Below are positions 1 to 6,382 of a stretch of DNA of 11,184 nt, one piece after another (within the stretch, counting starts at the first letter, position 1; every line of letters begins with the position of its first letter). The position numbers and the translations under genes were made by a program. The notes below the pieces were generated by a model, which did no database searches, was not told the DNA's origin, and saw only the letters and a program-made list of their open reading frames with translations. Source of the DNA: Muribaculaceae bacterium (GTDB lineage: Bacteria; Bacteroidota; Bacteroidia; Bacteroidales; Muribaculaceae); assembly GCA_029056365.1 (NCBI GenBank), contig JAIDBM010000287.1, positions 1-11,184 on the forward strand. Reading direction: 5' to 3'.

Positions 1-1022
1 GATTTTACTGAGTTCACAATGAAGTCGCGCATCTGCCGGCGTTCTGATGCTGTTTCGTTGCCGCAACCCGATGCATCGCTATAGCTGCCGTCGGCGCGGT
101 GCCTGTAGTAATATCCGGGAGCAGTGAGTGAGAAGTTGGAATCGTCGTTATTGGCGGTATGGTTGTATACAACGTCCATAACCACGCCTATGCCTGCTTT
201 GTGAAGGGCCTGTATCATCTGTTTCATCTCCCGTATCCGGGTTTTAGGATCGGCGGGATTCGTCGAATAGCTTCCTTCCGGAGTGTTGTAGTTGAACGGG
301 TCGTAGCCCCAGTTATATTGGTTGGATGGCAGATTAGCTTCATCCACGGAGTTGTAGTCGTAGCTTGGAAGTATATGCACATGAGTTACTCCAAGTTGCT
401 TCAGATGGTCGATACCGGTTGGATCGCCCGCCGGCGATTTGGTCTGGTTCTCGGTAAGAGCCAGAAATTTTCCTTTGTTCACAATGCCGCTGCTCGGATG
501 TATGCTGAAATCGCGGTGGTGCATTTCATACAGAACTGCGTCGGTTATGTTTTTTATTTCCGGTCCGTGATCTTCTGCCCAGCCTTCGGGGTCGGTTTCG
601 TCAAGATTTATGATTGCGGCACGCATACCGTTGGTTCCGGTGGCCTTTGCCCATACTCCGGGCGTTTCGGCAAGCCATCTGCCGTTGTGGCGTATCTGAA
701 AGGTGTAGAACTTGCCATACAGCTTCTCGGGAACGGATACCCGCCATACTCCATGAGTGTCTTTGGTCATTTCAATTGTCTGTATGGCTGGGGTGTTGCG
801 TCCGGAGTCGTAAATCATCACCCGGGCGTTCTGAGCCTCCGGCGACCAGAGCGAAAAATGGGTTCCCGAGTCATTGACTGCAAGTTCAAGGTCCTGCCCG
901 CTGTATGTAGGCCATGATGCATAGACAGAATCCGGGCCTTGGGATTGCGCCCGGGCAGGTGCGGCAGGTGCGGCGGTAATCAGCATGGCCGCAGCGCATA
1001 GTTGCATAAAAGTAAGTTTCAT
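1..1022 (-). CDS. pulA: Type I pullulanase, secreted, N-terminal 340 residues (cut by window edge)
   Basis: Debranching enzyme of glycoside hydrolase family 13 that cleaves alpha-1,6 links in pullulan, starch or glycogen. Reading starts at ATG 1022 and stays open to base 1. A Sec signal peptide covers about residues 1-26 (hydrophobic run, then ARAQ), so the enzyme is exported. Residues about 40-135 fit the N-terminal beta-sandwich (CBM48-like) of pullulanases. The GH13 barrel begins near residue 158. YNWGYDP at 236-242 is the hallmark of type I pullulanases, and DVVYNHT at 283-289 is GH13 conserved region I. The catalytic Asp and Glu lie beyond the window, so activity cannot be judged from here. 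The small sorting-domain gene lies 67 bases upstream on the same strand and might share its transcript. No clear promoter is seen directly before the ATG. Family assignment is firm; substrate and final location are inferred. Confidence 0.93.
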   Translation of the reverse strand, partial: MKLTFMQLCAAAMLITAAPAAPARAQSQGPDSVYASWPTYSGQDLELAVNDSGTHFSLWSPEAQNARVMIYDSGRNTPAIQTIEMTKDTHGVWRVSVPEKLYGKFYTFQIRHNGRWLAETPGVWAKATGTNGMRAAIINLDETDPEGWAEDHGPEIKNITDAVLYEMHHRDFSIHPSSGIVNKGKFLALTENQTKSPAGDPTGIDHLKQLGVTHVHILPSYDYNSVDEANLPSNQYNWGYDPFNYNTPEGSYSTNPADPKTRIREMKQMIQALHKAGIGVVMDVVYNHTANNDDSNFSLTAPGYYYRHRADGSYSDASGCGNETASERRQMRDFIVNSVK

Positions 1023-1089
1023 GTAGTTGTGTCTGCCCCGAAGGGTCGAAGTATGATATTTCGGCTTTATATGATAATTCAGCTAATGT

Positions 1090-1398
1090 TTAGCGGATTA
1101 CAATCCGCTGGCTGTGTTTCTCTATCTTTACGATATAGTATCCGGCTGCAAGCTCTATGGAAGTGATGCCGTGCGGAGCATCGAACTGTTTCACAATCTG
1201 TCCGGTAAGGGCATAAATCATCACCGGCTTGATGTCATCGCTGTTGTTTATGATTTCAAGATGCTGGCCGTGAACCTTCAGCTCAAACAACGTGGATGTC
1301 GTTTCCTCGATATATTCCGTGGAAACAGCTGCGGCCGGAGTGGAGACAGCACCATACATGGCAACGGCGGATATTAATATGAGACAGAGTTTCTTCAT
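1090..1398 (-). CDS. Small secreted protein consisting mainly of a T9SS type A sorting domain
   Basis: 102 residues. A signal peptide covers about residues 1-24 (MKK, then a hydrophobic core ending in an Ala-rich stretch). The remaining 75 or so residues match the pattern of the type IX secretion C-terminal sorting domain: a short beta segment (LEIINN), then VMIYALTGQIVKQF at 59-72, then a Gly-Tyr-Tyr-Ile-Val-Lys strand at 86-91, and a final basic strand ending RIVIR. In known T9SS cargo this domain directs export across the outer membrane and is removed by PorU. Here there is no cargo domain in front of it. I chose ATG 1398; an in-frame TTG at 1407 would add MCL but falls inside a likely promoter element. 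It could also be a small surface protein that merely uses this fold. The domain call is good; the function is unknown. Confidence 0.8.
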   Translation of the reverse strand: MKKLCLILISAVAMYGAVSTPAAAVSTEYIEETTSTLFELKVHGQHLEIINNSDDIKPVMIYALTGQIVKQFDAPHGITSIELAAGYYIVKIEKHSQRIVIR

Positions 1399-1404
1399 CA
1401 GACA

Positions 1405-1436
1405 CAAAGTTATGTTTTTATTGCGACAAATCCAAA
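1405..1436 (-). promoter_or_regulatory. Candidate Bacteroidota promoter for the sorting-domain gene
   Basis: On the minus strand TAACTTTG (1412-1405) matches the TAnnTTTG -7 element exactly. A TTTG (1436-1433) lies 20 bases upstream, close to the usual spacing of about 19. Transcription would begin within a few bases of ATG 1398, leaving almost no 5' leader. A chance match is possible in this AT-rich stretch. Confidence 0.45.
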
Positions 1437-1504
1437 TTTTTTTCCCCTTTTATCATATAACGCTATTGCTTTGGCAAAATATTGTTAAATCTCTGCCTGT
1501 GCGC

Positions 1505-1535
1505 TTGTTTTTTCCGAGCCTATTGCCTAATTTCG
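1505..1535 (+). promoter_or_regulatory. Candidate promoter for the glutamine synthetase-family gene
   Basis: TTG at 1505-1507, a 20-base spacer, then TAATTTCG at 1528-1535, one mismatch from TAnnTTTG. The predicted start near 1540 gives a leader of about 55 bases that would contain both copies of the 20-base tandem repeat. This is a pattern match only. Confidence 0.4.
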
Positions 1536-1544
1536 CCAGACCTT

Positions 1545-1584
1545 AAGATACTATACCCTAAAATAAGATACTATACCCTAAAAT
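1545..1584 (+). repeat. Perfect tandem duplication of a 20-base unit in the GS leader
   Basis: The unit AAGATACTATACCCTAAAAT occurs at 1545-1564 and again, identical and directly abutting, at 1565-1584. The second copy ends 11 bases before ATG 1596, so it covers the ribosome-loading region and lies just downstream of the candidate promoter. It could be a paired protein-binding site, an RNA-binding site, or a recent slippage duplication. The sequence alone does not decide. Confidence 0.9.
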
Positions 1585-1595
1585 CCAGCTATATC

Positions 1596-3104
1596 ATGAA
1601 CAGCGACATTTTAATGAGCAAAAACGCTGTGGTTGACTTTTTGCATAAGCCCGCAGCCGATTTCACTAAAGATGATATCATCCGCTTCATTACCGACAAT
1701 GGCATTGAAATGGTGAATTTCATGTATCCTGCCGGCGACGGACGTCTGAAAACTCTCAACTTCGTAATCAATTCATACTCATACCTCGAGACGATTCTTT
1801 CTCTCGGTGAACGTGTCGACGGTTCTTCCTTGTTCGACTTTGTGGAGGCCGGCAATTCCGACCTTTATGTTCTTCCCCGGTTCAGCACCGCTTTCGTCGA
1901 TCCGTTCGCGCCTCTGCCCACTCTCACCATGCTTTGCAGCTACTTCGACAAGGACGGACATCCGGTGGAAGGTTCGCCGGAGCATATCCTCGACCATGCG
2001 TGCAGCGAGTTTACCGCAGCAACGGGTCTGAACTTCCAGGCCATGGGCGAACTGGAATACTATGTGATCGCTCCCGACGAGGGCGCGTTTCCGGCCCGCG
2101 ACCAGAAGGGATATCACGAATCGGGTCCGTTTGCGAAATTCAACGATTTCCGCACCCGTTGCATGCGCCTGATAGCATCGACCGGGGGCCAGATAAAGTA
2201 CGGACATTCTGAAGTGGGCAACTTTACTCTCGACGGCAAAATATACGAGCAGAACGAGATAGAGTTTCTGCCTGTGGATGCGAGAGCGGCGGCCGACCAG
2301 CTGGCGCTGGCCAAATGGGTGATACGCAACCAGGCCATGCGCGAGGGGCTTGATGTTACTTTTGCTCCAAAGATAACAGTGGGAAAGGCCGGAAGCGGTC
2401 TGCATGTGCATATCCGTCTGACCGATGCGGCCGGACACAGTGTGATGACCGGAGAAGACGGACGTTTGAGCGATGAGGCCCGCCGGGGAATAGCCGGACT
2501 GATGGATCTGGCTCCGGCCCTGACTGCATTCGGCAACACGAATCCGACTTCGTACTTCCGTCTTGTGCCTCATCAGGAAGCTCCTACTGCGGTGTGCTGG
2601 GGCGACAGAAACCGGTCGGTACTGGTGCGTGTGCCGCTTGGCTGGACAGCCACCGGCGATATGTGCGCAATGCTCAATCCCGGTTCGCATACGGCTTCGG
2701 AAGTCGATGCTCGCCAAAAACAGACATTTGAAATCCGCAATGCCGACGGCTCGGCGGATGTATACACACTACTGGCCGGACTGGCGGTAGCGTTGCGTCA
2801 TGGCTTTGAGATGCCCGACGGACTCAAGGTTGCCCAGGCCACTTATGTGGATGTGGATATACACAAGGCGGAAAATGCCGAAAAGAGCGAGCGACTGGCC
2901 ACTTTGCCTGTTGACTGCGCCGATTCCGCCGACCGTCTTGAGGCGGTTCGCGAAATATTCGAGAAACATGGTGTATTCCCGCAGCGCCTTATCGAGTCGG
3001 CTTTGCGGCGTCTGCGTTCATACGATAACGATGAGATAATACGCGCAAAGGCCGATACCGCTGCCATGCTTGATATGGTGCGGAAGTATTTCCATTGCGG
3101 ATAA
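1596..3104 (+). CDS. Glutamine synthetase family protein (GSI-like, 502 residues)
   Basis: Expected to ligate ammonia to glutamate using ATP, or to do a related gamma-glutamyl ligation, in the cytoplasm. The ligand residues of the GS fold are present: ELEYY with Glu152 and Glu154 (metal sites), HSEV with Glu206, QNEIEF with Glu221, SGLHVHI with His270 and His272, Arg322 in SYFRLVP, Arg340 and Arg345 in NRSVLVRVP, and Glu379 and Arg381 in FEIRNAD. It departs from classical GSI in three ways: about 7 extra residues between Glu206 and Glu221, an insertion near 346-376, and no NLYDLP adenylylation loop near the C-terminus. It is far shorter than the roughly 730-residue GSIII typical of Bacteroides. 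I chose ATG 1596; the frame is open upstream to 1482, but that part does not resemble the family and holds the tandem repeat. It ends with tandem stops TAA TAG. No nitrogen-regulatory neighbour is visible. A gamma-glutamylpolyamine synthetase-type role cannot be excluded. Confidence 0.9.
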   Translation: MNSDILMSKNAVVDFLHKPAADFTKDDIIRFITDNGIEMVNFMYPAGDGRLKTLNFVINSYSYLETILSLGERVDGSSLFDFVEAGNSDLYVLPRFSTAFVDPFAPLPTLTMLCSYFDKDGHPVEGSPEHILDHACSEFTAATGLNFQAMGELEYYVIAPDEGAFPARDQKGYHESGPFAKFNDFRTRCMRLIASTGGQIKYGHSEVGNFTLDGKIYEQNEIEFLPVDARAAADQLALAKWVIRNQAMREGLDVTFAPKITVGKAGSGLHVHIRLTDAAGHSVMTGEDGRLSDEARRGIAGLMDLAPALTAFGNTNPTSYFRLVPHQEAPTAVCWGDRNRSVLVRVPLGWTATGDMCAMLNPGSHTASEVDARQKQTFEIRNADGSADVYTLLAGLAVALRHGFEMPDGLKVAQATYVDVDIHKAENAEKSERLATLPVDCADSADRLEAVREIFEKHGVFPQRLIESALRRLRSYDNDEIIRAKADTAAMLDMVRKYFHCG

Positions 3105-3115
3105 TAGCTCTTGAC

Positions 3116-3170
3116 CTTCTCTGAAACGACAGCGCACGGCTCTAAGCCGTGCGCTGTCGTTTCAGAGAAG
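3116..3170. terminator. Long perfect hairpin between convergent genes, likely bidirectional transcript end
   Basis: Bases 3116-3141 and 3145-3170 are perfect reverse complements (26 bp) around a 3-base loop (CTA), GC-rich near the loop. It lies 11 bases after the stop of the glutamine synthetase gene and overlaps the last codons and stop (3162-3164) of the convergent exonuclease gene. No T-tract follows on either strand, so it is not a textbook intrinsic terminator. It may stabilise mRNA 3' ends or block read-through from both sides. The structure is certain; the termination role is inferred. Confidence 0.7.
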
Positions 3171-3656
3171 TATCATTGCCAGTTTGGCACAGGCCATGGC
3201 ATCGTCAATGGCACAGTGGTGCGTTTTAAGTTCAATGCCGAAGAATTCACATAATGAGTCGAGCGATTTGCTTGGAAGCACACCGCGCGGAATCTGTTTG
3301 CGTGCGGCCCGCAATGTGCAGTAGAACGGGGCAGGTGGCTCGATACGGTATATGCGGCAAGCCTCGGCGATACAGTTCTGGTCGAACTGCGCGTTGTGTG
3401 CCACCAGCGGCAAGTCGCCGAGCCATTGTTGCCACTGCTGCCATACGGTGCCGAACGGCGGAGCGTTCCATGTGTCCTTGTCGCTGAGTCCGTGTACCTT
3501 GGTGCATGCCCAGTGATAGCCGCCAGGCTCGGGATTAATCAGTGAATAGCGGCTGTCGGCAATCACACCGTCGACAACTTTCACGGCACCGATGGCACAG
3601 ATGCTCGACGGACAATAATTTGCCGTCTCGACATCAATTGCTATGAAACTGTGCAT
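3162..3656 (-). CDS. DnaQ-like DEDDh 3'-5' exonuclease, single domain
   Basis: 164 residues and only an exonuclease domain, related to the proofreading epsilon subunit of DNA polymerase III and to PolC-type exonucleases. All three Exo motifs are seen: Exo I IAIDVET with Asp8 and Glu10, Exo II AHNAQFD with Asp92, and Exo III HCAIDDA with His147 and Asp152. It should bind two metal ions and remove nucleotides from 3' ends of DNA or RNA. ATG 3656 places Exo I right at the N-terminus as in the family; the frame continues upstream only as an out-of-frame reading of ispH. The start overlaps the ispH stop by 16 bases, suggesting translational coupling. The final two Leu codons and TGA stop lie inside the long hairpin arm. 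The substrate (proofreading, repair or RNA trimming) is not determinable here. Confidence 0.9.
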   Translation of the reverse strand: MHSFIAIDVETANYCPSSICAIGAVKVVDGVIADSRYSLINPEPGGYHWACTKVHGLSDKDTWNAPPFGTVWQQWQQWLGDLPLVAHNAQFDQNCIAEACRIYRIEPPAPFYCTLRAARKQIPRGVLPSKSLDSLCEFFGIELKTHHCAIDDAMACAKLAMILL

Positions 3657-4507
3657 GATATTTTTTCGCTTACGCGCTCCATGAGCCAGCGCGGAGTGGA
3701 TGTGGCCCCGCATATGCCGATGCTCTCGGCGCCGTGCAGCCATTCGTGCCGCAGAGCGCTTTCGTTTGCAATCATGAAGCTGCGCGGATTCACTTCCCGG
3801 CAGTGATTGAACAGAATCTTGCCGTTGCTGCTTTTGGTTCCGGCCACAAATATTATCACGTCGTGCGATGCTGCGAATTCGCGCAGACGGTCGACACGTT
3901 TGCTTACGGAGCGGCAAATTGTGTCGTAGCTCGTGAACGTGCAGGCCGGGTCGATACGGCGGCGAATCTGTTCGGCAATGGTCCTGAACCCTTCTACCGA
4001 CTTGGTGGTCTGGCTGTACAGGGCTATCGGACGGTGAAAGTCGATTTTGTCGAGATCGTCTTCGTGTTCCACCACAATGGCGTTTCCTTCGGTCTGGCCC
4101 ACGAGACCGTTTACCTCGGCATGACCTATTTTGCCGTAAATCACAATCTGCGGCCGTTCGGGTTGATTGTATGCCTCCTTTATGCGTTGCTGGAGCTTCA
4201 GAACCACAGGGCATGTGGCATCGACGATTTCGATATTGTTCTCGCGTGCCGTACGATAGGTCTCCGGTGGTTCGCCATGGGCGCGAAGAAGCACTTTTGT
4301 GCCATGCATGCGTGTCAGGTCGGCGTGGGTTATGGTATGCAGTCCTTTCGCACGCAGGCGTTCGACTTCGTCGGAATTATGCACTATATCGCCAAGACAG
4401 AAAAGCGAACCGTGGGAGGTGGAAGCCAGTTCGGCCTCGGCTTTGTTGATGGCGGTGACTACTCCGAAACAGAAACCGCTGTCCGGGTCGATTTCAATCC
4501 GTGGCAC
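3641..4507 (-). CDS. ispH: 4-hydroxy-3-methylbut-2-enyl diphosphate reductase
   Basis: Last enzyme of the MEP (non-mevalonate) isoprenoid pathway. It reduces HMBPP to isopentenyl and dimethylallyl diphosphate with a [4Fe-4S] cluster, in the cytoplasm. The three cluster cysteines are visible: Cys13 in GFCFGV, Cys99 in DATCPVV and Cys198 in DTICRSV. Substrate-pocket residues are also present: His43 in DIVHNS, His77 in RAHGEPP, His129 and Glu131 in GHAEV, Thr167-Thr168, the SSN at 226-228 and GATSTP at 267-272. The start is taken as GTG 4507, giving 288 residues, normal for the family and placing Cys13 where expected. An upstream GTG at 4564 would add 19 unrelated residues. With GTG 4507 the gene overlaps the end of cmk by 14 bases, and its own end overlaps the exonuclease start by 16 bases. 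Confidence 0.96.
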   Translation of the reverse strand: MPRIEIDPDSGFCFGVVTAINKAEAELASTSHGSLFCLGDIVHNSDEVERLRAKGLHTITHADLTRMHGTKVLLRAHGEPPETYRTARENNIEIVDATCPVVLKLQQRIKEAYNQPERPQIVIYGKIGHAEVNGLVGQTEGNAIVVEHEDDLDKIDFHRPIALYSQTTKSVEGFRTIAEQIRRRIDPACTFTSYDTICRSVSKRVDRLREFAASHDVIIFVAGTKSSNGKILFNHCREVNPRSFMIANESALRHEWLHGAESIGICGATSTPRWLMERVSEKISCTVS

Positions 4508-5198
4508 GGCAGCGTGATATTGTCTGGTTAAAGAGTTCGAGCAGGCGTGCGTTCTGTTCTTCACGTGTCATGTCGGAGTTGTCGAGAAGTATGGCATCAT
4601 CGGCTTTCCTCAGCGGGCTCTCGGCTCTTGTGGTATCGATGTGGTCGCGGTTGCGTACATTTGCAAGAATTTCGTTGTAGTCTACGTCAATGCCTTTGGC
4701 TGTCATCTCGTCGTAACGGCGGCGCGCGCGTGTTTCAGCCGAAGCGTCGACGTATATCTTGAGTTCCGCGTCGGGGAAAACAGTGGTGCCTATGTCGCGC
4801 CCGTCCATAACAATGCCGCCACCTTGTCCGAGGCGCTGCTGCATGGCTACAAGTGCATGGCGTACTTCGGGCACGGCAGCCACCGGAGAAACCGATTCCG
4901 ACACTTCAATGCCGCGTATGAGGTTTTCGACATCTTCGCCATTGAGTATTGTATGCTGGCTGCCGTCGGGCTGCGGCATGAAGTCGATGTTGATTTCCTG
5001 GAGCGCTTTTGTAAGCGATTCCGTGTCGACGCCTTCGTCCGAAACCCAGCCGTGCCGAAGCGCATACAGGGTGACGGCGCGGTACATGGCGCCGGAATCG
5101 ATGTAGCGGTATCCGATTGTGGCCGCAAGCTTACGGGCCATGGTGCTTTTGCCTGACGATGAGAAACCGTCGATGGCTATTGTAATCATTCCAGACAT
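4494..5198 (-). CDS. cmk: Cytidylate (CMP/dCMP) kinase
   Basis: Phosphorylates CMP and dCMP with ATP, feeding CTP, dCTP and lipid precursor supply. 234 residues, normal for the family. The P-loop GFSSSGKST is at 11-19, DSGAMYR at 34-40, the conserved DGRDIGTTVFPDA at 132-144, paired arginines of the lid region at 157-161, and RDHIDTTRAESPL at 184-196, the C-terminal Cmk signature. ATG 5198 and ATG 5189 are both possible starts, differing by three residues; I favour neither strongly and give the longer. It lies 53 bases downstream of porQ with no terminator-like structure between, so it is probably co-transcribed. Its stop overlaps the ispH start by 14 bases. Confidence 0.96.
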   Translation of the reverse strand: MSGMITIAIDGFSSSGKSTMARKLAATIGYRYIDSGAMYRAVTLYALRHGWVSDEGVDTESLTKALQEINIDFMPQPDGSQHTILNGEDVENLIRGIEVSESVSPVAAVPEVRHALVAMQQRLGQGGGIVMDGRDIGTTVFPDAELKIYVDASAETRARRRYDEMTAKGIDVDYNEILANVRNRDHIDTTRAESPLRKADDAILLDNSDMTREEQNARLLELFNQTISRCRATD

Positions 5199-5251
5199 AT
5201 GCAGATATGCTATGAGAAAGTAGTAATTGTTGTTTTTTTTTATTCTGTGAG

Positions 5252-6274
5252 TCAAAGCAGTTCGGAAAGCGAGCAGCGCAGATTCAGCATCAGTGTGGTT
5301 GCGCCCGAATGCGGCTGGGCAAAGGCTATGCCTACGCCGAAGCTGCTTACATTCAGGCCTGCGGCCAATGACCAGCCGGACAGGAAGCTGCGCGAGTATG
5401 TGCTCATGTCGGTGCGTGTCTTGTAGTTGTATCCCAGGCCGATGTAGAAGCGGTCGGATGATATGAGGTCGGCGCCGAACACAAGGTGCCGCATGAGATT
5501 TGAGCCGAAACTGTCTTTTATCACAGGCTCGTCGCCTTCTGCGCCACTGCCTGTCTCGACATACGGAAGGTGCCATTTTGTCAGATTCCATGCCGTAACG
5601 GAGAAGCGTACAGGAAAGTTGCCGAACGATTGCGACCAGCCTAACCGAACGTCTATCGGCAGGCGGTTGTAGTTTTCGTGGAATCGCTTCAGCTGCCCGC
5701 CGAGATTGGCAACGGTAAGCGACAGCGACAAATCGTTTTCAGGCTTGTAGTAGTTGATGCCCAGATCGGTGGCCAGTGCGAATGCCGTGTATTCGGCATA
5801 TCCGCTGTAGAGCATCTTCAGGCTTATTCCGCCTCTGAGGTTTTCGGTGATGTCGTGGGAATAGGTGGCTCCGAAACTCACGTCCTTGGGAGAGAAGTCG
5901 CCGATGATGTTGCCCGACGCATCGGTTTCTTTCATCGAACCATAGCCGAAATAGTTGATCGCGGCGCTCCAGGCTCCACGCTCGCCTGCGCTGTGGGCAT
6001 ACCGTACGCCTGCGAAATTCGAGCCTCCCATGTAGCGCATGTAGTTTAATCCAATCTGACCGGACATCTCGTTTCCGAGCAATGCCGGATTCTGGTCGGC
6101 GCTCATAAGGTCATCGTCAACCAGCGAGATGTTAATCCCGCCAAGACCGTAAATTTTTGAAGAAGCCGTTATATTCATGAAACTATAGGCCGTTGAACCG
6201 TCCTGGGCCTTTGCGGGCGACAGACAGCACATCAGAGCCATAGCCGAGATATATCTGATTGTTTTGCAATTCAT
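5252..6274 (-). CDS. porQ: Type IX secretion system protein PorQ
   Basis: 340-residue outer-membrane beta-barrel protein of the PorV/FadL-like class. In studied Bacteroidota PorQ belongs to the surface attachment side of the T9SS and is linked to PorZ, which presents A-LPS to the sortase PorU. A signal peptide covers about residues 1-23 (ending AKA). The N-terminal signature of the family follows: AYSFMNITASSKIYGLGG, then NISLVDDD at 48-55 and NPALLGNE at 62-69. The remainder is alternating beta strands rich in Gly, Tyr and Ser and ends in a hydrophobic strand. ATG 6274 directly precedes the signal peptide. It is the first gene of the minus-strand cluster porQ-cmk-ispH-exonuclease. A one-mismatch -7 element (TATACTTG, 6286-6279) precedes it but lacks a matching upstream element, so I do not call a promoter. 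Confidence 0.92.
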   Translation of the reverse strand: MNCKTIRYISAMALMCCLSPAKAQDGSTAYSFMNITASSKIYGLGGINISLVDDDLMSADQNPALLGNEMSGQIGLNYMRYMGGSNFAGVRYAHSAGERGAWSAAINYFGYGSMKETDASGNIIGDFSPKDVSFGATYSHDITENLRGGISLKMLYSGYAEYTAFALATDLGINYYKPENDLSLSLTVANLGGQLKRFHENYNRLPIDVRLGWSQSFGNFPVRFSVTAWNLTKWHLPYVETGSGAEGDEPVIKDSFGSNLMRHLVFGADLISSDRFYIGLGYNYKTRTDMSTYSRSFLSGWSLAAGLNVSSFGVGIAFAQPHSGATTLMLNLRCSLSELL

Positions 6275-6382
6275 AACTCAAGTATAAACGGCGATTGGTG
6301 TTATTTATTGCCCTGTCGCGGGTTTGTGGCAACATAAGATGTCCGGCATTTGTTGTATTGAATATACCAAAACCGAACCACT

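Noticed and set aside
159..917. 252-residue open frame on the + strand
   Set aside because: It lies wholly antisense to the pullulanase gene, whose motifs (YNWGYDP, DVVYNHT) prove the minus-strand frame. The translation has no recognisable domain and odd composition.
1033..1046. CCC/GGG mini-hairpin upstream of pulA
   Set aside because: Only about three base pairs, with no T-tract or conserved context visible. Not a supported regulatory element.
1082..1094. Small hairpin (GCTAA-TGT-TTAGC) at the stop of the sorting-domain gene
   Set aside because: A 5-bp AT-rich stem without a T-tract is too weak to call a terminator.
1482..1595. Upstream extension of the glutamine synthetase frame by 38 residues
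   Set aside because: The extension runs through the promoter candidate and the tandem repeat and does not resemble the GS N-terminus. ATG 1596 fits better.
1779..2717. 312-residue open frame on the - strand
   Set aside because: Antisense shadow of the glutamine synthetase gene, which has the full set of GS residues on the other strand.
3734..4531. 265-residue open frame on the + strand
   Set aside because: Antisense shadow of ispH. The ispH cluster cysteines and GATSTP motif fix the real frame.
6275..6382. Possible divergent promoters between porQ and the OmpA-lipoprotein gene
   Set aside because: Only partial -7 matches without properly spaced upstream elements. Promoters must exist near here but cannot be placed with confidence.
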